From contig JAGQLF010000049.1 in assembly GCA_020429545.1 (NCBI GenBank), positions 1 to 6,260 of the forward strand: DNA of 6,260 nt. Reading direction: 5' to 3'. The stretch is from Candidatus Dojkabacteria bacterium. Lineage in GTDB: Bacteria; Patescibacteriota; Dojkabacteria; J137. The notes below the pieces were generated by a model. That model made no database searches and was not told the origin of the DNA. It saw only the letters and a list, made by a program, of their open reading frames with translations. This document shows, in pieces, positions 1-5,845 of this stretch (position 1 is the stretch's first letter; every line of letters begins with the position of its first letter). The translations under genes and the position numbers were made by a program.

Positions 1-24
1 CCTTTAAAATAATTTTATACATAT

Positions 25-86
25 TTGAAAGTTTTTAAACAGATATTTAATAATAGGGGAATTTTTAGTACATTGAAAGTTTTTAA
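25..86. repeat. 14-bp direct repeat pair in AT-rich spacer
   Basis: The 14-mer TTGAAAGTTTTTAA occurs exactly at 25-38 and again at 73-86, with 34 bp between the copies. No gene is visible in 1-87. The pair lies just beyond the terminator of the neighbouring membrane-protein gene, so it could be a paired binding site for the next gene to the left, outside the window. In DNA this AT-rich a chance repeat of low-complexity sequence is possible. Function unknown. Confidence 0.4.
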
Positions 87-87
87 T

Positions 88-115
88 AAAAAAAGCTCAT
101 ACATTTTGTATAAGC
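88..115 (-). terminator. Intrinsic terminator downstream of the 96-aa membrane protein gene
   Basis: Read on the minus strand, a 9-bp stem (GCTTATACA / TGTATGAGC, one G-U pair) closes a 3-nt AAA loop and is followed at once by seven T residues (88-94 on the plus strand are all A). This is a textbook Rho-independent terminator. It lies about 100 nt past the stop codon of the gene at 214-504. The stretch 116-213 between them holds no ORF and no other structure I can support. Confidence 0.75.
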
Positions 116-213
116 GTATATATGCTTGAGGTATTTATCTTCTCTACATATTCTTGTTAATAACTCATTGAATGACAAGCGTGAATAGTTAAGTGAGCTA
201 ATGCTTAGTTGGT

Positions 214-504
214 TTAGAGGTAAGAAAGAATTAAGAAAAGCATTGCTACTAATCCAATAAATTTTCGGAAATAATTAATACCCTCTGAGGCTTCAATGTA
301 TGCCCAAACAAAGAGAAAAACTTTGCCTAGTTGATAAAACATAAATGAATCAACTGAATCTAAGAATACAAAATCTAGTACTAAAAATAGTATGCCCAAA
401 AGTAATGGTAAATTTGGAATCTGAATTAGAACAATTTTTCCTTCACTGTCTCTAAAGCATTTATCGAAGAGACTTATTTTATTTGAATTTTGAATATCAT
501 CCAT
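214..504 (-). CDS. Small three-helix membrane protein of unknown function
   Basis: This encodes 96 aa from an ATG at 502-504 to a TAA at 214-216. The N-terminal ~28 residues are polar and cytosol-like (LFDKCFRDSEGKIVLIQ). Three hydrophobic segments follow, at about residues 31-48, 57-72 and 80-96. The pattern 'LFD+CFR...GKIV..Q.PNLPL' and then 'VWAYIE...G+NYFR+..GLV' resembles small uncharacterised membrane proteins I associate with Patescibacteria. That is recollection, not a search result. No catalytic motif or signal peptidase site is visible. The gene is monocistronic by its signals: a terminator of the upstream secreted-protein gene lies before it (554-581) and its own terminator after it (88-115). 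No Shine-Dalgarno sequence precedes the start, and a promoter-like pair lies so close that the mRNA could be leaderless. It is probably a real gene. Function unknown. Confidence 0.75.
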   Translation of the reverse strand: MDDIQNSNKISLFDKCFRDSEGKIVLIQIPNLPLLLGILFLVLDFVFLDSVDSFMFYQLGKVFLFVWAYIEASEGINYFRKFIGLVAMLFLILSYL

Positions 505-510
505 ATAAAT

Positions 511-539
511 AATCTATAGAAAAAGACGTAGGTTTGCAA
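511..539 (-). promoter_or_regulatory. Possible promoter of the 96-aa membrane protein gene
   Basis: On the minus strand, TTGCAA (539-534) and TAGATT (516-511) are 17 bp apart, fitting a -35/-10 pair. The -10 ends 6 bp before the ATG at 504, so the predicted transcript would start at or next to the start codon, with almost no leader. An overlapping TATAGA (518-513) has a 15-bp spacer. The call rests on short motif matches only. Confidence 0.35.
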
Positions 540-553
540 TTAGGCAAGCAAGT

Positions 554-581
554 AAAAAGAAGGATCCAATTGGATCCCTCT
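554..581 (-). terminator. Intrinsic terminator of the secreted jelly-roll-like protein gene
   Basis: A perfect 16-bp palindrome (GGATCC-AATT-GGATCC, 562-577) forms the core. On the minus strand the stem extends to about 10 bp (AGAGGGATCC / GGATCCTTCT, with one G-U pair) around an AATT loop, and the 3' arm runs into a T-rich tail (558-554). It lies 27 bp past the TAA of the gene at 609-1628 and is correctly oriented to end its transcript, separating it from the 96-aa gene downstream. Confidence 0.8.
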
Positions 582-608
582 AAATTTTACAGACTTAGAA
601 ATAGATTA

Positions 609-1628
609 CTAATAAGTTTGGTGTACCCTTACGTAATCTATGTCCATATCTTGTTTTTCTGTTGGTGGATTAACCACAGGTACAACAAAACCTTCAGGTA
701 ATTGTACAGCTGCAGTTGCATCGTTTCCTACAAGAAAAGAAAGCGGACCTATTGGTCTTTCTAAATCAAGGTTCTTCTCTATGTAAGTTAATGTACTTTC
801 TTGAAATATTTGAAACTTAGCATGTTGATTTCCAGACTCATCTGCACTCCATACAATTCTTAATGTATGCCAGTCATTCATATCAAAGTTAGAATTTCTA
901 ACTAGTTCAAACTGTTCTGGCGCTGCAGGAAAACCGAAAGGAGTATCTTGACTAAATGAACCTACATGCAAGCCATTATAATTTGGATCAAATGCAGTGT
1001 ACCCATCAACCCAACTAAACCAGACAGATTCAATAGGATTTAAAGCTAATGGATTATTAGGATCTTCAGTTAAATATGCAGGATTATTCCAAAATCCAAT
1101 TGATGAAGTACCCACAGCTGCTCCTGATGCATCTTGAGTGTAATTATCTGAATATCTAACTCGAGCAGTCATAACAACAGACCCACCGTTTGCAGGCATC
1201 CAAGGCTTTGTTACTCCAGTAGAAAGAGCTTCTTTGCTATCTTGAATTTGAGCAAAATAGAAAGGTGTGAACCCAGTTGGGTCAGGTTTCATTGAAAGCT
1301 GAAGAAATGAATCATTACCTTCAGTAAGTATTTGAGCACACGACGCATCTGGAATACCAATGCCTCCACATGGTACATTTTCAAATCGAATTGGGGGAAT
1401 AGATGAAACTACATTGTACCAGAGTCCGTCTGTAGCAGGGTTAGTAGTAGCATAGTAATAATCATTAAATGAATGTGACATGTATTTGCTAAAGACATAT
1501 CCATTTGAATTGTAAACATATCCTAAAGATTCAACTTCAGCACGAATTGTTGTGGTAAAAGGTACAACCAACAGTGAGAGTGCTATTAAGGAATACAAAA
1601 TTTTAGGTAAGCTAAACTTAATCATCAT
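609..1628 (-). CDS. Secreted concanavalin A-like (jelly-roll) protein, GH16-like but without the catalytic motif
   Basis: This encodes 339 aa. A Sec signal peptide is evident: basic n-region (MMIKFSLPK), hydrophobic core (about residues 10-24) and a likely cleavage after IRA at residue 30. There is no lipobox Cys, so the mature protein is probably released or wall-associated. The mature part is rich in Tyr, Phe, Trp, Asn and Pro. Cys87 and Cys97 may form a disulfide. Central 'SSIGFWNNP' and late 'DWHTLRIVWSADE' (about 252-264), followed by the final strand 'MDIDYVRVHQTY' (328-339), match the pattern of LamG/GH16-type beta-sandwiches, where a DWHT..I.W strand and a terminal D.DYVRVY strand are typical. 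The GH16 nucleophile/acid signature E-x-D-x-(x)-E is absent. A glycan-binding or structural surface role is therefore more likely than hydrolysis. Two in-frame ATGs begin the ORF (1628 and 1625), and the upstream one is used here. A terminator follows. Divergent from typA. Confidence 0.8.
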   Translation of the reverse strand: MMIKFSLPKILYSLIALSLLVVPFTTTIRAEVESLGYVYNSNGYVFSKYMSHSFNDYYYATTNPATDGLWYNVVSSIPPIRFENVPCGGIGIPDASCAQILTEGNDSFLQLSMKPDPTGFTPFYFAQIQDSKEALSTGVTKPWMPANGGSVVMTARVRYSDNYTQDASGAAVGTSSIGFWNNPAYLTEDPNNPLALNPIESVWFSWVDGYTAFDPNYNGLHVGSFSQDTPFGFPAAPEQFELVRNSNFDMNDWHTLRIVWSADESGNQHAKFQIFQESTLTYIEKNLDLERPIGPLSFLVGNDATAAVQLPEGFVVPVVNPPTEKQDMDIDYVRVHQTY

Positions 1629-1645
1629 ATAGATAATTAATAACT

Positions 1646-1651
1646 ATTATA
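1646..1651 (-). promoter_or_regulatory. -10 box for the secreted jelly-roll-like protein gene
   Basis: The minus strand reads TATAAT from 1651 to 1646, a perfect consensus -10. It places the transcription start near 1639, about 11 nt before the ATG. No good -35 is found at 16-18 bp. TTGGAC (1679-1674) is 22 bp away. The region upstream of the -10 is filled by two palindromes, so an activator or repressor may act here. Confidence 0.4.
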
Positions 1652-1679
1652 TTTAGATATCTAAATTTTGGACGTCCAA
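1651..1679. promoter_or_regulatory. Two adjacent perfect palindromes, candidate operator
   Basis: ATTTAGAT|ATCTAAAT (1651-1666) is a perfect 16-bp palindrome. After a single base comes TTGGAC|GTCCAA (1668-1679), a perfect 12-bp palindrome. Together they abut the -10 of the secreted-protein gene, 22 bp upstream of its start, in the divergent region shared with typA. Dyads in this position are typical of dimeric regulator sites. Neither is followed by a T tract, so they are not terminators. The binding protein is not identifiable from the window. Confidence 0.45.
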
Positions 1680-1793
1680 CTAAATATTATCTCTTTTGTA
1701 AGTGCAATTCTATTATTTTGTTTCACAGTAAGAAAAGACTAGGTGGTTTACGGGGTTTAGAGTTTAAAAACTTTATATAATTGTAGAACTTAA

Positions 1794-1819
1794 TGCTATA
1801 ATGTTCAGCGTTATATAAT
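1794..1819 (+). promoter_or_regulatory. typA promoter region: extended -10 and a second TATAAT
   Basis: TGCTATAAT (1794-1802) is an extended -10 box that would start transcription near 1809, about 15 nt before the typA ATG. Another TATAAT (1814-1819) ends only 4 nt before the ATG, and a third lies at 1776-1781. No convincing -35 is present for any of them. The extended -10 is the best candidate because the TG motif can compensate for a poor -35. Confidence 0.45.
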
Positions 1820-1823
1820 CATT

Positions 1824-3701
1824 ATGGATAGAGATAAAATACGAAATATTGCAATTATTGCTCATGTTGACCATGGGAAAACTACACTTGTTGATGCTTT
1901 TTTAAAGCAATCAAATATATTTAGAGACAATCAAGAAGAAATGAATCAAGAAATGATTCTTGATACTGGAGATTTAGAAAGAGAGAAAGGAATAACAATT
2001 AAAGCAAAGAATATTTCTGTAAAATATAACGACTATACCATAAACATTATTGATACACCTGGACATGCAGATTTTGGTGGTGAAGTTGAAAGAACTCTAA
2101 ATATGGCAGATGGATGCTTGCTTATTGTAGATGCACAGGAAGGTCCAATGCCACAAACAAGATTTGTTTTAAAGAAAGCTTTGGAGCTAGATTTAAAACC
2201 AATAGTAGTAATTAATAAAATTGATAAGCCAGCTTCAAATATCCCAAGAACACTAGATAAGATTCAAGATTTATTTCTGAATCTTGCTGTAAAAGACGAG
2301 CAGCTTGATTTTCCAGTGTTTTATGCAATTGGTAGAGATGGGAAAGTTTGGAGCGAAGCCCCAACAGACACAAATGCTCCAGCAGATATAAAGCCTTTGT
2401 TAGACTCAATTGTTGAAGTTGTCCCTGCTCCAAGCGGAGATGAAACTAAACCATTTCAAATGCAAATTACAACTTTAGATTTTGATTCACATACAGGAAG
2501 ATATCTAATTGGAAAAGTAAAAAATGGAAGTGTAAAAAGAGGTACTTCAGTGACTGTAACCATTCCTGATGAAAATGATCAGCCTAGAATCGACGCTCGT
2601 GGCTCAGTTAAAAAAATACTTAGAAAAGAGGGGTTAGCTTATGTAGAAACAGATTCAGCCTCTGTTGGCGAGATAATTGCAATTGTTGGTATAGAATCTA
2701 AAGCAATAGGAGCTACTATTAGTGACTCTAGTAATGTTAGTACCCTACCAATTATTAAAATTTCTGATCCTTCAGTTAGAATAAAGATAGAAGCTAATAC
2801 ATCACCATTTTTAGGAAAGGAAGGCGATTTTGTAACAGCAAAGCAACTGCAAGCTAGATTAGAAAAAGAAGCAGAGCAAAACATTTCTCTAAATATTGAA
2901 AAAGCTGATGATGGTTCTTTCTATGTTGCTGGAAGAGGCGATTTACAACTTTCAATCTTAATTGAAGAATTAAGACGTGAAGGGTTTGAACTTCAAGTAA
3001 GAAGACCTGAAGTTATTATTAAAACTATAGATGGAAAAAAACATGAACCTCTTGAAGAATTATTTATTGAAGTTCCAGAAATGTATGCTGGAACAGTTAT
3101 GAATGCAGTAAACTCAAGAAAAGCAGAAATGATTGATATGCAAACAGAGAATGGTCAAACAACAATGACATTTAAAATTCTAACAGCAAATTTATTAGGA
3201 TTAAGAAACTCATTACTAACTGAAACAAAAGGTAATTTAGTTATGAATAATTATCTATTAGAATATGTGCCGCTAACAGAACATGAAGATTTCTTTAGAA
3301 GAGGTGTTCTAATTTCTTCAGACAATGGTCCAGCTGCAGCCTATGCGTTAAACACAATTCAAGAGAGAGGTGAGCTGTTTATAACACCAGCTACAATGGT
3401 TTACGAAGGAATGATTATTGGAATAAATAAGTATGAACAAGATTTAGAAGTTAATCCAACAAAAGAAAGACAGAAAACTGGAGTTAGAAGAAACCAAGCA
3501 GAAATTACTCAAATTCAACTAAAAGGAGTAAAAGAACTAACATTAGAATTTGCGTTAATGTTTATTGCTAAAGACGAAATGTTAGAAGTAACTCCAGAGA
3601 ACTTAAGACTTAGAAAACAATATTTGAAAAAACATGAGAGAGAATGGGCGAGTAGAACAAACCTAACTGATATTGCAAAAAAGAGTATGGGTATTAAGTA
3701 G
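1824..3701 (+). CDS. typA: Translational GTPase TypA/BipA
   Basis: This encodes 625 aa, slightly longer than the ~610 aa usual for TypA/BipA. The family is a ribosome-binding, EF-G-like GTPase involved in ribosome assembly and stress or cold growth. The G domain is clear: P-loop AHVDHGKT (13-20), the switch I segment LDTGDLEREKGITI with Thr58, DTPGHADFGGEVER (77-90) with His81, and NKID (131-134). The usual G5 'SAL/SAK' motif is replaced by YAIGRDGKVW (167-176). Then follow the beta-barrel domain II (about 205-305), an EF-G domain III-like region containing 'GRGDLQLSILIEELRREGFELQVRRPEV', a domain V-like region ('EPLEELFIEVPEMYAGTVMNAVNSRKAEM') and the TypA-specific C-terminal domain ending in 'EMLEVTPENLRLRKQYL'. 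An unusual tail of about 20 residues follows. The TAG stop lies inside the left copy of the repeat that flanks the downstream nuclease gene, so the tail end may have been changed by that insertion. No Shine-Dalgarno sequence; the ATG follows directly on an AT-rich stretch. Convergent with the GIY-YIG gene, 30 bp apart. Confidence 0.97.
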   Translation: MDRDKIRNIAIIAHVDHGKTTLVDAFLKQSNIFRDNQEEMNQEMILDTGDLEREKGITIKAKNISVKYNDYTINIIDTPGHADFGGEVERTLNMADGCLLIVDAQEGPMPQTRFVLKKALELDLKPIVVINKIDKPASNIPRTLDKIQDLFLNLAVKDEQLDFPVFYAIGRDGKVWSEAPTDTNAPADIKPLLDSIVEVVPAPSGDETKPFQMQITTLDFDSHTGRYLIGKVKNGSVKRGTSVTVTIPDENDQPRIDARGSVKKILRKEGLAYVETDSASVGEIIAIVGIESKAIGATISDSSNVSTLPIIKISDPSVRIKIEANTSPFLGKEGDFVTAKQLQARLEKEAEQNISLNIEKADDGSFYVAGRGDLQLSILIEELRREGFELQVRRPEVIIKTIDGKKHEPLEELFIEVPEMYAGTVMNAVNSRKAEMIDMQTENGQTTMTFKILTANLLGLRNSLLTETKGNLVMNNYLLEYVPLTEHEDFFRRGVLISSDNGPAAAYALNTIQERGELFITPATMVYEGMIIGINKYEQDLEVNPTKERQKTGVRRNQAEITQIQLKGVKELTLEFALMFIAKDEMLEVTPENLRLRKQYLKKHEREWASRTNLTDIAKKSMGIK

Positions 3702-3732
3702 GCGTTCTGCGAGCATAGCGAAGCAGTCTCGT
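3697..3732 (+). repeat. Left copy of GC-richer inverted repeat flanking the GIY-YIG gene
   Basis: This 36-bp element begins AGTAGGCG, continues TGCGAG (3708-3713) and AGCGA, and ends TCTCGT (3727-3732). It matches the reverse complement of 4087-4128 at about 31 of 36 positions, with two 3-base gaps. An internal 5-bp stem (GCGAG/CTCGT, one G-U pair) can form. It contains the typA TAG (3699-3701) and touches the nuclease stop codon (3732-3734). It is visibly GC-richer than the surroundings. The core resembles the widespread bacterial dispersed repeat with GCGAGGAG...GACGAAGCAATCTC, which is recollection and not a search result. With no T tract, it is not a standard terminator. Confidence 0.65.
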
Positions 3733-4031
3733 TAGCTTGCCAAATAGGAAAGGGATTCATCGGATAAATCATTCCAACTAGGATTGACACTATCAATCAA
3801 GTCCTCTTTCTTTTTTCTCGATCCTCCTTTTATTTGCTTTTCTCTTCCATCAGCTATCCACATATCTTTATAAGGTTCAAAATACACTAATTTGCATAGA
3901 TTATATCTGGCTGTAAATGATTTCTTATTTCTATTACTGTAATGCTGATTTAATCTATTCGCTAAATTATTTGTGGACCCTACATAAAGAACAGTGTGTC
4001 TTTTATTTGTCAAAATATAAACAAAGCACAT
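3732..4031 (-). CDS. Single-domain GIY-YIG endonuclease
   Basis: This 99-aa protein consists of one GIY-YIG nuclease domain of the small stand-alone kind (COG2827/YhbQ-like). The signature reads VYI at residues 4-6 and YVG at 16-18. Then come the conserved Asn-rich turn and Arg26 (NNLANRLNQH), and the metal-binding Glu64 in 'GREKQIKGGSRKKKEDLID', followed by 'NPSWNDL', typical of the family. All expected catalytic positions are present, so it should be active on DNA, though the substrates of these small proteins are poorly known. No DNA-binding domain is fused to it. It is enclosed by two inverted repeat copies (3697-3732 and 4087-4128), which suggests a mobile or selfish cassette. It is also oriented so that it could be read by transcription continuing from the phosphorylase gene, 103 bp upstream. 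The ATG at 4031 fits the family N-terminus; no Shine-Dalgarno sequence. Confidence in the family is high and in the biological role low. Confidence 0.93.
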   Translation of the reverse strand: MCFVYILTNKRHTVLYVGSTNNLANRLNQHYSNRNKKSFTARYNLCKLVYFEPYKDMWIADGREKQIKGGSRKKKEDLIDSVNPSWNDLSDESLSYLAS

Positions 4032-4086
4032 ATTGATAATTTAAAAAACTTGGGGATAAAACTATTCTAACATATAGCATGTTTAT

Positions 4087-4128
4087 ACGAGATTGCTTCG
4101 TCGCTTAGCTCCTCGCAAATCGCCTACT
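4087..4128 (-). repeat. Right copy of the inverted repeat flanking the GIY-YIG gene
   Basis: This 42-bp element lies in opposite orientation to the copy at 3697-3732. On the minus strand it reads AGTAGGCG, then TGCGAGGAG, AGCGACGAAGCA and TCTCGT. It is the fuller copy: the left one lacks a GAG and a CGA triplet. CGAG (4088-4091) and CTCG (4112-4115) can pair across the element. It lies 6 bp from the phosphorylase stop codon and 55 bp upstream of the nuclease start. It may form a hairpin in the glgP 3' end and may influence read-through into the nuclease gene. No T tract follows. Confidence 0.65.
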
Positions 4129-4134
4129 GCTGAA

Positions 4135-5784
4135 TTACGCTAAACTCACATTATATCCCTTATCAATATATTCTCTTAACATTCTATGAGTATTAAAATG
4201 ACTTGCGTTATAGGCAATTGCAGATTTCATTAACCTTGCCCATTCTCTTTTATTACTTTGATACGCTGGAATAATTGTATTTTCAAGTTTAGAGTACATG
4301 TCCATTAATTCGGTTTCCTCATTATTATCATCTTCATTACCAATAGCCCAACCTGTTATACCTTCTCTTAAGCCTTCTACCCACCAACCATCAATAGTTG
4401 ATAAATTAGGAACACCATTAAGTGCTGCTTTCATTCCGCTTGTTCCAGAAGCTTCTAGGGGTTTTATTGGATTATTTAACCAGATGTCACAACCAGAAAC
4501 CATAAGCGAAGACGTATTCATTCCATAGTTTGGAAGATATATAATTTTGAGCTTGCCAAGATTTTTCTTTGAGAGTTTTATTACATAGGCAATATGGTCT
4601 TCTCCATCAGAATAATCAAAGTATGCTTTACCAGAGAAGATTATTTGAAGACCATCAAATTTTTCAGCAACCTCTTTTAGTCTATCTAGCTCATAGAATA
4701 GAAAGCCAGATCTTTTATATCCATCAACTCTCCTTGCAAAGCCAATTGTAAAGATATCTAAAGATAAGTTTCCTAAATTATTTGCTTCAATATAATTAAT
4801 TAAATCTTGTTTTGCTTGATCATGAGCATTTATTACCAAGTCACCCGATATACCTTCTGCTCTTTGCAAATCTTCTGGATAGTTTCGCCATGTAGGGATT
4901 TTTTCATCAAATAACCTACCGAAATACTCACTAGCCCAAGTACTCACATGAATACCATTAGTTATTCCTGGTATTGGCATATCAAACATTTTGCTACTAA
5001 TTTCACTATGTTTTTGTGATACTGCATTATTAAACTTTGAGTTTAACAAACTAAACTTTGTTAAATGTAAATTATTATTTTCGTAATCATTTGTTAATAA
5101 GCTGGCATGTTCTGAACTTATTAAAGATTCAATTTCTTCTTTTGAATGGATTATATGCCCATGTTCTGCCGGAGTATGAGTTGTAAAACATACGTGATTT
5201 TTAGCCTCGTCCTTACTTCCAAGCATATCTCTAAGGGCAACAATTCCGAATGCTGCATGACTTTCATTTAAGTGATAAATATCAAATGTAGATAAACCTA
5301 ATTCTTTTAATGCCATTACTCCACCTATGCCAAGTGCAATTTCTTGTCTTAGTCTAGTGTGGTTGTATGGAGTATATAAATTAAAACTTATATATTTATT
5401 TTCTTGACTGTTTTCATCTATGTCGGCATTTAAAAAGTATAAAGGGTTAATTTTACCTGTTACACCTACAATTTCATATTTCCAAATCTCAAGATGAAGT
5501 GTATCATCATTCAATGGTACAGATACTTTTATTCCAGTATTCTGAAGAATATTTTTATAATCCCAAGAATCAGCAGCTTCAATTTGCTCACCGTCATCTG
5601 CAAGTACTTGTTTAAAATAACCATTCTTATAAAGTATGGATATTCCAACCATATCAACACCCATATCAGCAGCAGTCTTTAAAGTATCTCCTGCTAAAAT
5701 ACCTAAGCCACCAGCATACTCTTTAATTTCATCTTTAAGGCCAATCTCCATGGAGAAGTAGGCAATTCGTGGATTTAATAACAT
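4135..5784 (-). CDS. glgP: Alpha-glucan (glycogen/maltodextrin) phosphorylase, short form
   Basis: This encodes 549 aa. The enzyme removes terminal glucose from alpha-1,4-glucans with phosphate, giving glucose-1-phosphate in the cytoplasm. The sequence matches the bacterial/archaeal alpha-glucan phosphorylase branch (TIGR02094 type): 'RIAYFSMEIGL' and 'YAGGLGILAGDTLK' at the N-terminus, 'YHLNESHAAF' (the usual HLNEGHAAF, Gly to Ser), 'CFTTHTPAEHGH', 'GITNGIHVSTW', 'GFARRVDGYKR', 'IIFSGKAY', 'YLPNYGM', and the PLP site 'PLEASGTSGMKAALNG', whose Lys452 should carry the cofactor. 'DGWWVEG' follows. It begins almost directly at AYFSMEI, so it is the short form without the N-terminal extension of the ~700-850 aa members. 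All core segments are present, so it appears intact. The start ATG at 5784 has no Shine-Dalgarno sequence and is preceded by a promoter-like pair with a palindrome. The pilin-like gene lies 61 bp upstream on the same strand. No glycogen synthase or branching enzyme is in this window. Confidence 0.95.
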   Translation of the reverse strand: MLLNPRIAYFSMEIGLKDEIKEYAGGLGILAGDTLKTAADMGVDMVGISILYKNGYFKQVLADDGEQIEAADSWDYKNILQNTGIKVSVPLNDDTLHLEIWKYEIVGVTGKINPLYFLNADIDENSQENKYISFNLYTPYNHTRLRQEIALGIGGVMALKELGLSTFDIYHLNESHAAFGIVALRDMLGSKDEAKNHVCFTTHTPAEHGHIIHSKEEIESLISSEHASLLTNDYENNNLHLTKFSLLNSKFNNAVSQKHSEISSKMFDMPIPGITNGIHVSTWASEYFGRLFDEKIPTWRNYPEDLQRAEGISGDLVINAHDQAKQDLINYIEANNLGNLSLDIFTIGFARRVDGYKRSGFLFYELDRLKEVAEKFDGLQIIFSGKAYFDYSDGEDHIAYVIKLSKKNLGKLKIIYLPNYGMNTSSLMVSGCDIWLNNPIKPLEASGTSGMKAALNGVPNLSTIDGWWVEGLREGITGWAIGNEDDNNEETELMDMYSKLENTIIPAYQSNKREWARLMKSAIAYNASHFNTHRMLREYIDKGYNVSLA

Positions 5785-5834
5785 GATTAATATTAACTAC
5801 TAGTTAATCATAAAGATTTTTAATTCTTTTGCAA
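5784..5834 (-). promoter_or_regulatory. glgP promoter with overlapping palindromic operator candidate
   Basis: On the minus strand TTGCAA (5834-5829) and TATGAT (5812-5807) form a -35/-10 pair with a 16-bp spacer. The predicted start is near 5800, about 16 nt before the ATG. A perfect inverted repeat, ATTAACTA-C-TAGTTAAT (5792-5808), covers the predicted start and the edge of the -10. A second nested pair, TGATTAA (5784-5790) and TTAATCA (5804-5810), shares part of it. This arrangement suits a repressor site, possibly sugar-responsive given the gene, but the regulator is not identifiable. Confidence 0.45.
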
Positions 5835-5845
5835 TATCTAAGATA

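Noticed and set aside
116..213. Structured small RNA between the membrane-protein stop and its terminator
   Set aside because: Only short weak inverted repeats are present (for example TCATT-G-AATGA and a near-palindrome at 112-127); nothing supports a distinct RNA beyond an ordinary 3' UTR.
2212..2433. Minus-strand ORF inside typA
   Set aside because: It lies wholly antisense to the G domain of TypA, has no recognisable motif and reads as a shadow of the real frame. The antisense ORFs at 2639-2884 and 3515-3796 are rejected for the same reason.
3697..3732. Left repeat copy as a bidirectional intrinsic terminator for typA and the nuclease gene
   Set aside because: The stem is short with a long loop and no T tract follows on either strand; it is better described as a dispersed repeat.
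3697..4128. CRISPR-like array
   Set aside because: There are only two copies, in inverted orientation, about 350 bp apart and with a gene between them.
4298..4528. Plus-strand ORFs opposite the phosphorylase (also 4569-4751 and 5494-5682)
   Set aside because: They are antisense to conserved phosphorylase segments, lack motifs and have no promoter context.
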